Below, piece by piece: positions 1 through 7,730 of a stretch of 64,000 nucleotides of DNA (positions are counted from its first letter, which is position 1; each line of letters begins with the position of its first letter). This DNA comes from UBA9659 sp965208605 (GTDB taxonomy: Bacteria; Pseudomonadota; Gammaproteobacteria; Pseudomonadales; Azotimanducaceae): contig OZ242345.1 of assembly GCA_965208605.1 (NCBI GenBank), positions 806,001 to 870,000 on the forward strand, read 5' to 3'. The notes beneath the pieces were generated by a model. It made no database searches. It was not told the origin of the DNA and worked only from the letters and a program-made list of their open reading frames with translations. The position numbers and the translations under genes are program-made.

Positions 1-849
1 AATTCAAAGACCCCGCTCAGTAGCAACATGTCCAAGCTCCCCTATGCCTTTGATCTGGAACAGGGACTCAGGGGCTATGAGGCGAATACCATTGCCTGGG
101 CATCCAATCATGGCAACCTTAGTGCCCGGGACCTAAAGCAGCTGACCGGCCTGCCAAGCCAGCGCCTCATGCCGGGTACCGACCTGGTGACCGTCTGGTT
201 TGCGGGCAAACAAGAATTTAACCTTGACACCCTCAGCCGGCCCCTGATGACCGGTGCCGAAGCCCTGCTATTGGATGCCCCCAAGAAAACAGTGAGTAGC
301 GCGTTTAAGTATAATCCGGTCGCCCTGATGAGTGATTGCTTCACCAAAAACATCTTTTTAATTACCCGGATCAGTGCCCGGTCCAGGCAGACAGAACTTG
401 AACATGCGGCGGGCATCACCCTGAAGGCAGCGCAAAACGCCACCGCTATACTCGGAGACGGCAAGGGTTACGGGCAAGCCAGTATGGTGTTGCCCGTAAC
501 CTCCCATACCTACTTTGTTGCTCGTTCAGCGCATCTCAATCAGCAGCAAGAGGTCATCTATTCCCTCTTCAGGAAGGATGGCAGCAGGGGTCCCGTAGAG
601 TTGATTGAAGGCATAGAAGACTTGCAACTGCTATATGGCATTGCCGAGAGGGGTAAAGTGCTTGCCCCCACTACCTATCTTGATGCCAGTCAGGTAGTGG
701 ACTTCAAAGCGGTCGTCAGTGTCCGGATTGCAGTGACTGCCAAGGCTGTTGAAGCAGGGTTTTCCTCAGCGCGAGGTGGCCCGCTGAGCACCACTCTAGC
801 GCGGACGATTCGGTTGCCGAATCATTTTATCCGGATGGAAGCCTTATGA
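1..849 (+). CDS. pilW: PilW-type type IV pilus minor pilin, 5' end outside window
   Basis: Minor pilin-like protein of type IV pilus assembly, anchored in the inner membrane before incorporation. The frame is open from base 1; the ATG at 28 is only an internal methionine. The hydrophobic prepilin leader expected for PilW must therefore lie upstream of the window. The visible part has the family ending: an EGIEDLQLLYGI segment at about residues 195-206 (counted from base 28), followed by YLDASQVVDF and VVSVRIAV, then the closing RTIRLPNHFIRM strand. The stop overlaps the start of pilX by four bases (ATGA), so the two genes are translationally coupled. Assignment rests on the C-terminal signature and on the neighbour; the missing N-terminus cannot be checked. 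Confidence 0.75.
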   Translation, partial: NSKTPLSSNMSKLPYAFDLEQGLRGYEANTIAWASNHGNLSARDLKQLTGLPSQRLMPGTDLVTVWFAGKQEFNLDTLSRPLMTGAEALLLDAPKKTVSSAFKYNPVALMSDCFTKNIFLITRISARSRQTELEHAAGITLKAAQNATAILGDGKGYGQASMVLPVTSHTYFVARSAHLNQQQEVIYSLFRKDGSRGPVELIEGIEDLQLLYGIAERGKVLAPTTYLDASQVVDFKAVVSVRIAVTAKAVEAGFSSARGGPLSTTLARTIRLPNHFIRMEAL

Positions 850-1532
850 GCGTCTGGAGGGCAAGGACCTTGTGCGAAGTTCAGAAGAGGGGTGTCCAGA
901 AGGGGGGTGTCCAGAAGAGCCATAAACAACTGTGGTATCAACAGCAACATCAACAGCAGTACCAGCAGCAGTACCAAAAAGGTGCCGCCCTGCTACTCAC
1001 CCTGACTCTGGTCCTGATACTCAGCATTTTGGGCATAGCATCCATCCAGACCACCGGACTCAGAGAAAAGATGGCACGCAATAACCGAGACACGGATATT
1101 GCCTTTCAAGCGGCAATGGCGGCGATTCTGGAAGCAGAAGCCTCGCTGGAAAAGATAACCAGCCTCGCTGCCCTCCCTGCAGAAGGCGGCCCAGTGACCT
1201 GCGCCCAGGGCCGGTGCCAGGCAGCACCCCATGGAGACCGCCATGCGCCTTCAACCTACACCCCCGGAACGGCTAAGGTGGGTGGAGCTCAGGCGGGCCG
1301 ATATTTGATTGAATACATGGGAGACCCGCATCCCTCAGGGGAGCCGATGGAGAATGTCATTGCCCAGCCGCATATCTTCCGCATCACAGCAAGAGGCATG
1401 GGCAAGACCTCAGCAGCAACTGCCATGATCCAGACGAGCTACGGCAAGCAGCTGACACCTGACTCCAGTACTCCATCCGATAGCACCGGTCGTCTATCCT
1501 GGCAATTATTGGACGCAACTGCATACGACTAG
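846..1532 (+). CDS. pilX: PilX-type minor pilin
   Basis: PilX-like minor pilin involved in type IV pilus assembly. After about 46 residues comes the PilX N-terminal signature: KGAALLLTLTLVLILSILG (membrane helix), then a T-T-LREKMARNNRD stretch and AFQAAMAAILEAEASL, which matches the family pattern of a hydrophobic helix followed by an amphipathic one with FQAAEAAL. The N-terminal extension is odd. It contains VQKRGVQKGGVQK and a Gln/Tyr-rich tract (bases 940-980) built from short tandem duplications, so the true start may be an internal codon nearer the helix. The ATGA overlap with pilW supports the annotated start. The pilY1 gene that normally follows is absent; a repeat block follows instead. 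Confidence 0.75.
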   Translation: MSVWRARTLCEVQKRGVQKGGVQKSHKQLWYQQQHQQQYQQQYQKGAALLLTLTLVLILSILGIASIQTTGLREKMARNNRDTDIAFQAAMAAILEAEASLEKITSLAALPAEGGPVTCAQGRCQAAPHGDRHAPSTYTPGTAKVGGAQAGRYLIEYMGDPHPSGEPMENVIAQPHIFRITARGMGKTSAATAMIQTSYGKQLTPDSSTPSDSTGRLSWQLLDATAYD

Positions 1533-1598
1533 GCAGAAGTGTATGTGTTCACTGATTCACTTCCCTGGTTTGCTCATTTCCAGCGGCTTGCGCCGCCA

Positions 1599-1823
1599 CT
1601 CTGGATTCCCGTCACCCCAGTCATTCCAGCCGAAGCCAGTCGTCCCGCCGACCCCAGAACCCCGTCATTCTCGCCGAAGCCAGTCGTCCCGCCGACCCCA
1701 GAACCCCGTCATTCTCGCCGAAGCCAGTCGTCCCGCCGACCCCAGAACCCCGTCATTCTCGCCGAAGCCAGTCATCCCCGCCTTTGGCGGGGATGACTGG
1801 GTTCGGGGGGAATCCAGAGGAAC
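1599..1823. repeat. Dispersed palindromic repeat with 44-bp tandem array
   Basis: The block starts with CTGGATTCCCGTCACCCCAG and contains three exact-length 44-bp units starting at 1629, 1673 and 1717, with a partial fourth at 1761. It closes with a 15-bp perfect inverted repeat (1768-1782 and 1786-1800, loop TTT) of the type CCAGTCATCCCCGCC. No credible gene lies in it, although open frames cross it. It belongs to the same family as the other intergenic repeats listed here. Confidence 0.85.
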
Positions 1824-1931
1824 GAGCGGTATTGCCTTCATCATCAGTACCAGTAATAACGGGACTACGCCCTTCGTTCCACTGACCCCGTTGAGGTGTA
1901 GCGGGAATATCAAGGTGCTTCGCCTTCGTTC

Positions 1932-2003
1932 CTCTGGATTCCCGTCACCCCAGTCACAGCCGATGGCTGTGACTGGGGTGACGAGAATGACGGGGTTCGG
2001 CTG
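1932..2003. repeat. Palindromic repeat, 18-bp stem, between convergent genes
   Basis: An 18-bp perfect inverted repeat (1944-1961 and 1965-1982, loop GAT) is flanked by CTGGATTCCC and GAGAATGACGG. It sits between the ends of pilX (+) and fimT (-), and in RNA would form a strong hairpin on either strand. It may therefore act as a bidirectional terminator, but there is no U-tract, so that is inference. Bases 1824-1931 hold nothing recognisable. Confidence 0.75.
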
Positions 2004-2573
2004 TTAACACCGTAGCGGCTTGCCATTCCGGTCTTCCCTTATACCATCACCATTTTGATCACCTGCCTGCCTCACTCGCCCTTGGAGGTTGAGAAGAATC
2101 TGCCGGGCAAATTGTGGTTCTTGTTTTGCCGAGCAATAGACAAAATTACCATTCTGGAAATTGGTGAAGCCGGCCGGCGTCATCTGCAAGTACTGCCGGT
2201 TGCCAAAGGAACGCCAGTTGAGAGTCGCGCCCTGATAGGGGAAATTGAGATAGGTAAGAATCTGATCGGTGCCGTTCACTTGCCGGTCGGCATTCTGGTC
2301 AGTAAACACCATCACCCGGTCGTGCCAAGTGCCACCACAGATGCCATCCTCCTCAGCCGGGCAGAGGGTTGTCATGCTGCCGTAGTTCACCGCTGACCGG
2401 CGCGTAAGATGAATCGCATGCGCTATCCAGTTGATGCCGTTGGCGGCCTGATTAGATTCCAAGATCCGGTAGCCGGACGGTACTGCCAGGCCGGTCATCA
2501 GCGCCACTATGGCGAGCACGACTAAAAGTTCAATCAGGGTAAAGGCGGGGCTTGTTGTAGAACCTGCTTTCAC
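2004..2573 (-). CDS. fimT: GspH/FimT-type pseudopilin
   Basis: Minor pseudopilin of the FimT/GspH family, acting in type IV pilus biogenesis. The prepilin peptidase and methylation motif is at residues 10-20 (AFTLIELLVVL, cleavage expected before Phe with Glu at +5), followed by the membrane helix AIVALMTGLAVPSGY. The body has the FimT pattern NGINWIAHAIHLTRRSAVNYGSM (residues about 41-63), a C-GGTWHDRVMVFTD core, and a C-terminal ILLNLQGRVRQ strand ahead of an Asp/Asn-rich tail (DQNGDGIRED). The gene is convergent to pilW-pilX, whereas fimT usually lies upstream of them in the same direction, so the cluster seems rearranged. Confidence 0.85.
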   Translation of the reverse strand: MKAGSTTSPAFTLIELLVVLAIVALMTGLAVPSGYRILESNQAANGINWIAHAIHLTRRSAVNYGSMTTLCPAEEDGICGGTWHDRVMVFTDQNADRQVNGTDQILTYLNFPYQGATLNWRSFGNRQYLQMTPAGFTNFQNGNFVYCSAKQEPQFARQILLNLQGRVRQAGDQNGDGIREDRNGKPLRC

Positions 2574-2756
2574 GGTTTTGCTCGTGGCTGGTGATCAATA
2601 CAAGCAGGATATAAACAAGCCACCGCTCCTGACTAGGGGAAAAAACCTAGCGGGGTGTCAGATAAGAGACCGCCTGGTTATCAGCGATTAGCCAGGGAAG
2701 TTTCAGCCTAGAGCCATCTTAGAAGGGCTTAGCCTAATAGGCTCAACCTGGAAGAC

Positions 2757-3575
2757 TCAGCCTAGAAGACCTAGGGTCAGGATTTGTAACCAGCGGCGCT
2801 TGGGAAGCGTTACCTTGCCCGGTCTGAAGTTCCCTTCTGCATCCAGGGATTCATGCTCTGGAAAGTTAGTGACCAGCACCAGGAGGGCTTGTGTAGCAAG
2901 TTCGTGCATTTCCAAGAGTTGATAGGCCTCAACCATCACCACCAGGGCATCGGGAACAGCTGCCGCGCCATGGAAGTGTTCCAGCACATAACGCCCCCTG
3001 TTGGCAGCCGCCACATAGGCACCACGCCGAATATAATAATTTGCCACATGCACTTCCGTCGCCGCCAAGAGGTTGCGCAGATATTTCATACGGTTTTGAG
3101 CATCCGGTGCATATTCGCTGTTGGGGAAACGTCGGAGCAGTTCGGCAAAATAATCAAAAGACTCCCGGGCCGCTCCTGGATCCCGAGTGGAAGGATCCTG
3201 TGATATCAACTTGGACAGAAATCTCTTGTCCTCATCAAAAGATACCACCCCTTTCAGATAATGGGCGTAGTCCACGTTGGGATGCTGAGGATTAAGACGA
3301 ATAAAACGATCTGCCGCAGCCTTGGCGGACTCTGCATCAGCGCTCCGGTAATAGGCGAAAATAATCTCCAGCTGCGCCTGCTTGGCGTACCTGCCAAAGG
3401 GGAACTCCGACTCCAGCAATTGTAGCCTTTCCACGGCAACACTGTAGTTGGATCCTCTCAGGCTGGCCTGGGCTTCCGTGTAATACTCAAGTTCAGTCGA
3501 ATCCACTTCAACTTCATCTTTGCTGGCGCAGCCGTAAGTCAGCAGTATTAAAAGGAAAAGACGCAGGATAGGCAT
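2757..3575 (-). CDS. bamD: Outer membrane protein assembly factor BamD
   Basis: BamD (YfiO/ComL) is the essential lipoprotein of the BAM complex, which inserts beta-barrels into the outer membrane. The 272-residue protein has a short signal sequence ending at LTYGC (residues 12-16), with the Cys as the likely lipidation site; the lipobox is not canonical. The TPR-like body follows: YTEAQASL, AVERLQLLESEFPFGRYA, QLEIIFAYYR, ADRFIRLNPQHPNVDYAHYL and the typical YYIRRGAYVAAANR-GRYVLEHF pattern. The divergent neighbour is rluD, the classic gammaproteobacterial arrangement. Between it and fimT (2574-2756) are only short degenerate duplications with motifs like CCTAGAAGACT. Confidence 0.93.
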   Translation of the reverse strand: MPILRLFLLILLTYGCASKDEVEVDSTELEYYTEAQASLRGSNYSVAVERLQLLESEFPFGRYAKQAQLEIIFAYYRSADAESAKAAADRFIRLNPQHPNVDYAHYLKGVVSFDEDKRFLSKLISQDPSTRDPGAARESFDYFAELLRRFPNSEYAPDAQNRMKYLRNLLAATEVHVANYYIRRGAYVAAANRGRYVLEHFHGAAAVPDALVVMVEAYQLLEMHELATQALLVLVTNFPEHESLDAEGNFRPGKVTLPKRRWLQILTLGLLG

Positions 3576-3746
3576 ATCAAGAACAATGGGTAATGTGATG
3601 ACGGGGGATTGTACAACAAAATACCAGCCAAGCCAGTCAAGCTAACCAATATAATGCCCTGATCCTGCAGGACCAGAATGAGCGGCACCTTTTGCTGACG
3701 GCTATTTGCTGAGAGCCATTTGCTGAGAGCTATGGGGGGAGATAGA

Positions 3747-4826
3747 ATGACCGCTAGAGAGAGTAGCAGCAGGAAGCACAACACCATTCACGATAGCAGC
3801 ATTCACGATAGCAGCATGAAGCACAGCAACATTCACCACAGTGCCCTCCTACCGCCAGAGCTGGTCACCCTCAGGTTGGATCTGGCAGTGGCGAAGTTGT
3901 TCCCACAATACTCCAGAGCATGTCTGCAACGCTGGATCAGGTCCGGAGAATTAACTCTGGATGGTCGTTGCGTAACACCGAGAGAGAAGGTCTTAGGCGG
4001 GGAACGGATTGTCATTGCCGCCGAGCCTATTACTCACCTGGCAACTCTAGGATTAGATACTGAAGCTGCTCAAGAAGCCGCTCAAGAAGCTGCTCAAGAA
4101 GCTGCTCAAGAAGATATTCCACTCAGACTGGTGTTTGAAGATACCAGTATTCTCGTTATTGATAAGCCAGCGGGTCTGGTGGTGCATCCTGGCGCGGGCA
4201 ATCCGAACGGTACCTTGTTTAATGGTCTGCTCCACTTTGACCCGGCCCTGGCGCAGATGCCCCGGGCAGGTATTGTGCATCGGCTTGACAAAGACACTAG
4301 CGGGCTCATGGTCATCGCGCGGAATATTCAATCCATGAATCACCTCGTTAAGGCAATAGCAGCAAGAGCAGTAACCCGTATCTATGATGCTCTGGTGTAT
4401 GGCGTCCTGCCCCAGAAGAGCGGGACGATTAACGCACCCATAGCCCGGCATCCAGTAAATCGTAAAATTATGGCCGTCCGGCAGGCCGGCAAGCCGGCGG
4501 TCACTCACTATAGGGTTGTCACCCGCTTCGCCCAGCAGACGCATGTTGAATGTCGGTTGGAAACTGGCAGAACGCATCAAATAAGAGTGCACCTCAAATC
4601 CATGGGCTATCCCCTCATAGGGGACCCGGTGTATGGCGGGCACCTGCGTCTCCCCCCTAGCGGACAAGAGCAACTTGCCGATATCCTCGGTGCCTTTCAG
4701 CGGCAAGCATTGCATGCACGACAGCTGGCACTTGCCCATCCGGTGACCGGCAAAGCACTGAGTTTTACCGCGCCACATCCTCCCGACCTTGCCCAGTTGT
4801 TGGCGGCACTGAATGGTGATTTCTGA
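3747..4826 (+). CDS. rluD: 23S rRNA pseudouridine synthase RluD
   Basis: RluD makes pseudouridines in helix 69 of 23S rRNA (positions 1911, 1915 and 1917 in E. coli). An S4 RNA-binding domain (LRLDLAVAKLFP...SRACLQRWIRSGELTLDG) precedes the catalytic domain. The catalytic Asp is in HRLDKDTSG (about residue 181), followed by GRTHQIRVHL and GDPVYGG. I prefer the ATG at 3747, preceded by GGGGGGAGATAGA, over the upstream ATG at 3720. The first 35 residues are a low-complexity lead-in with 15-bp duplications, and the S4-catalytic linker holds four AAQE repeats. The pgeF gene that often follows rluD is absent. Confidence 0.93.
   Translation: MTARESSSRKHNTIHDSSIHDSSMKHSNIHHSALLPPELVTLRLDLAVAKLFPQYSRACLQRWIRSGELTLDGRCVTPREKVLGGERIVIAAEPITHLATLGLDTEAAQEAAQEAAQEAAQEDIPLRLVFEDTSILVIDKPAGLVVHPGAGNPNGTLFNGLLHFDPALAQMPRAGIVHRLDKDTSGLMVIARNIQSMNHLVKAIAARAVTRIYDALVYGVLPQKSGTINAPIARHPVNRKIMAVRQAGKPAVTHYRVVTRFAQQTHVECRLETGRTHQIRVHLKSMGYPLIGDPVYGGHLRLPPSGQEQLADILGAFQRQALHARQLALAHPVTGKALSFTAPHPPDLAQLLAALNGDF
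4065..4112 (+). repeat. 12-bp x4 in-frame tandem repeat within rluD
   Basis: Four units of GCTGCTCAAGAA (one with a GCC variant) encode AAQE four times, in the linker between the S4 and catalytic domains. The repeat is a multiple of three and keeps the frame. Confidence 0.9.
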
Positions 4827-4828
4827 TT

Positions 4829-5082
4829 CTCGCCGCAGGCGGGAACAGAGTGGCACCCTAATCCGCCCCGCGTCGTCAGGATCAAAGAAGGCGAGAATCC
4901 AGAGGAATGAAAGCAATACCGCTCGTTCTTCTGGATTCCCGGGGCAAGCCCGAGGGTGACGGCAAGAGGGCAAGAGGGCAAGAGGGCAAGAGGGCAAGAG
5001 CACAAGCTCTGGATTCCCGTCACCCCAGTCATTACAGCCTTCGGCTGGGATGACTGGGGTGACGGGAATGACAGGGGGGTTA
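4829..5082. repeat. Composite dispersed repeat block after rluD
   Basis: This holds several family members: GTCAGGATCAAAGAAGGCG with GAATCCAGAGGAA (about 4877-4909), a CTGGATTCCCGGGGCAAGCC piece (4931-4950), and an imperfect hairpin of 24 bp (5016-5039 with 5043-5066, loop TTC, 22 of 24 paired). It separates rluD from the 3' end of the giant adhesin gene, which stops at 5080, so the hairpin could end transcription from both sides. No gene is visible. Confidence 0.8.
4961..5000 (+). repeat. 8-bp microsatellite x5
   Basis: Five perfect copies of GGCAAGAG lie inside the repeat block. The unit is not a multiple of three and is intergenic; it is a candidate for slipped-strand length variation. 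Confidence 0.92.
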
Positions 5083-7730
5083 GAAGGCGAGCTCGCCCTC
5101 TAGGTAGATGCGGTGGTCAGCCGTGGTGGTGCCTTCTTTGCGCTCGGTGACGAGTTTCAGATCAAACAACTTGTTGCGCTGCCAGTGCAGGCCTAGGCGA
5201 TAGGTGTCGCCACTGTTGCCCAGACTCAGCTCAGTGTAGGGCGTCATGAGGCCAGGGCCCCTGAGCGCGTGCATGCCGTAATCCAAACGAACCTTCAGGC
5301 TCGGGCTATATTCGTTAGAAGCACCATGTGAAGAGCCATGTGAAGCGCCCCCCAAGCCATCATTCAGCCCCTGCTGCCAGAGTTGTTGCACCCCGCTGCT
5401 GGTCACCCCATAACCCGGCGTCAGGCTGAAAGACAGGCCCCGCCCGTCCACTGAGGGACCCAGTTTGAACAGCCCACTCAGTCCCCACTCCTCAGCATCA
5501 CCCTTGCCGCTCACCAGGGCACGCGCCTTGCCTTCTATCACCAGGCCGCCGCCCAGGCTGGCATAGCGCAGACTAGTACCCAGCTCAGCACCCGCACCGG
5601 TCTCCCCGTCTCCACCGTCATAACGCAGCCCGGCTTCCAGACTAGACTCAAATTGCGCGCCGCTCTCCAGGGCTTGGGTACGGCTCGCTTCCAGGGTCAT
5701 GCGCAATCGGCTAAGATCCCGGGTCACTGCGGTTATCTGCGCATTACCGTCCAGTTCCACAGAGCTGCTCATGGCCTCACCCTTGAGGCGCAGGGTAGTG
5801 AGGCCAGCCTCCATCAAGATGCCACTCGCACCCAGCGCATAGGTCTGCATGCTGAGGTCGCTTGAGGGGATAGCCTCGCCTGACGCCCGGTCTTCACTGA
5901 TTTCCAGTTCGCCATCGCCATAGCCGAGGGTCGCCCAGAAGTCCAGGCCTCCCGCTACCCAGCCCAGATACGGATGGACACTGGTCATATCCAGGTCATA
6001 GTCGCCGCTGACTGCCAGGCTGGGGTCAGTGTAGCCCAGCCTCGCTTGGCTTTTGGAGACCGACACACCCAGAATAGTGCGCTCGTTCAGCTGCGCATCC
6101 AGACCCAGTTGCAGACTAAAGAGGTTGCCGTCCCAACGCACCCCATCAGCACCTTCTATACTCCGGTAATCGCCCGCACCCCAGAGGGTGAAGTCCTGGG
6201 CTTTTTCAGCCGCCCCACCGCCCGCGCCATTCAAGGGCAGCACAAAGGCAGACCCCGCCAGGACTCGCTTCCAATCAAACTGGTCATCGGCCAGGGCGCG
6301 TCCCTGAGCTTTGATAATATCCGTCAGGTTACCCGCACCGCCAAAACTGCTACTACTCGCAGCAGTTCCGGCAATGGTTGAGCGCCGTGCCTGCTCAAGG
6401 CGCCGCACAATGGCACTGACATTTTGGTCCGCCATGCTCCGTGCCACTTCGGGCAGTATCACCGCATTAAGCTTATCCAGGTCGCGGACGATGACTACAC
6501 GGACGATTCGGGTGACCGTGTCGGCAGCATTGCCGGCGGCATCGGACACATCATAAGTGATGGTGTAGTCCCCCGACGTGTCGGTATCCACTGTGTCGCC
6601 GCCCACCACAATGCTGGCACTGAGGTCGCCATCCACCCCATCAATTGCCGTGGCGCCCGGGTCAGTGAAGGTAGCACCTTGATCGACCTCCATGGGGCTG
6701 GCACCTATGAGCCTAATCTCTGGGGCAGTGGCGTCTACCGCCGTGCCGGTCACAGTCGCCGCGCTGGCGGGCCCGGTGTTGCCAGTGACGTCCTCAACGC
6801 TGTCCGCGGCAAGAGTCAGGGTGAAGGCTGCCGCGGTCGGGGTGAAGGTGACGCTGTAGTTTCTGCTGATGCCGCTCACGCTAATTCCGGTGGCACCAGT
6901 GCCGGTGATGTCGGCGTCCGCCAAACCGGTCACCACTTCGGAGAAGGTGATGTCGTGTGTCTGCTCGGTGCCAATCACCCCAGTGGTAATGGTGCCCAGG
7001 AGCACCGTCGGCGTGGTGTTGGGGTTCACGGTGATCGTGACCGTGGCGCTGGCGGTAGCACGGACAGAATCGGTAACGGTCAGGGTGAACACCAGGACCC
7101 CGGCGGTATTCGGCGCGGTGAAGGTCGCGGTGGCGGTGTTGGCGCCAGTCAAGGTAATTGCCGGGGTGGGCGCAACGCCATCGGTCAAGGTATGCGCCCA
7201 AGCATACATCAGGTTACCAGCAGCGGGGCCACGACTGCCAGAGCCGTCCAGCGTCACGGTTGCGCCGACATTCACGCGCTGCGCGGGTCCGGCATTGGCA
7301 GTCAGCGGCGGCACGTTCGTGCCGGTCACGCGCGCCTCCGCGTTCGGGTTACCAGCGGAGTCCACCACGCTGTCCGCGGCAAGTATCAAGGTGACGGTTG
7401 CCGCGCTCGGGGTGAAGGTGATGGTGTAGGCGAGACCGGAGCCGGCCAGGTTCGTTATCGTGGCGCCAATGGCGGAGAAGTCGGCGGCAACAAGTCCAGT
7501 CACCACCTCGGAGAAAGTAATGTCGTGCATCTGCTCTTCGCCAATCACCCCGGCGGCAATGGTGCCAAAGTCCACTGTCGGCGGTCTGGCGGTGTCCGGC
7601 TCGGTGATGGTGATAGTTGCCGTATTTGCACTACCAATAGCCACGGTCCCGTCTTCGCGGTCACCATCTGCTTTACCCGTGGTGTAAGCAGGCATGGGCA
7701 AGCCATTAGCGGTCAGTTCGGTGATCGTAT
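5080..7730 (-). CDS. C-terminal part of giant adhesin: Ig-like domains and autotransporter-type beta-barrel
   Basis: Downstream half of the giant surface protein, in the -1 frame relative to the upstream part. The track-style start at 7701 is a TTG inside a domain, not a true start. It opens with the end of a Calx-beta domain (GSANTATITI), then bacterial Ig-like domains (about 7580-7300 and 7000-6730), a PKD-like domain (ANAGPAQRVNVGATVTLDGS) and a DUF5011-like domain (about 6720-6480). From about 6290 the chain becomes an outer-membrane barrel: DFTLWGAGDYRSIEG, SVHPYLGWVAGGLDFWATLGYG, and the terminal strand IYLEGELAF ending in Phe, as in autotransporter translocators. Without the barrel the adhesin could not be displayed, so the frame break matters. 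Confidence 0.8.

Noticed and set aside
1629..1760. CRISPR-like array
   Set aside because: The 44-bp units are contiguous without unique spacers and no cas genes are near.
1543..2007. 154-codon open frame over the first repeat block
   Set aside because: It is translated repeat DNA with Pro/Ser/Arg periodicity and no ribosome-binding site.
4053..5003. Minus-strand frame of 316 codons opposite rluD
   Set aside because: Lies antisense to a clear rluD gene and runs into repeat DNA; no family resemblance.
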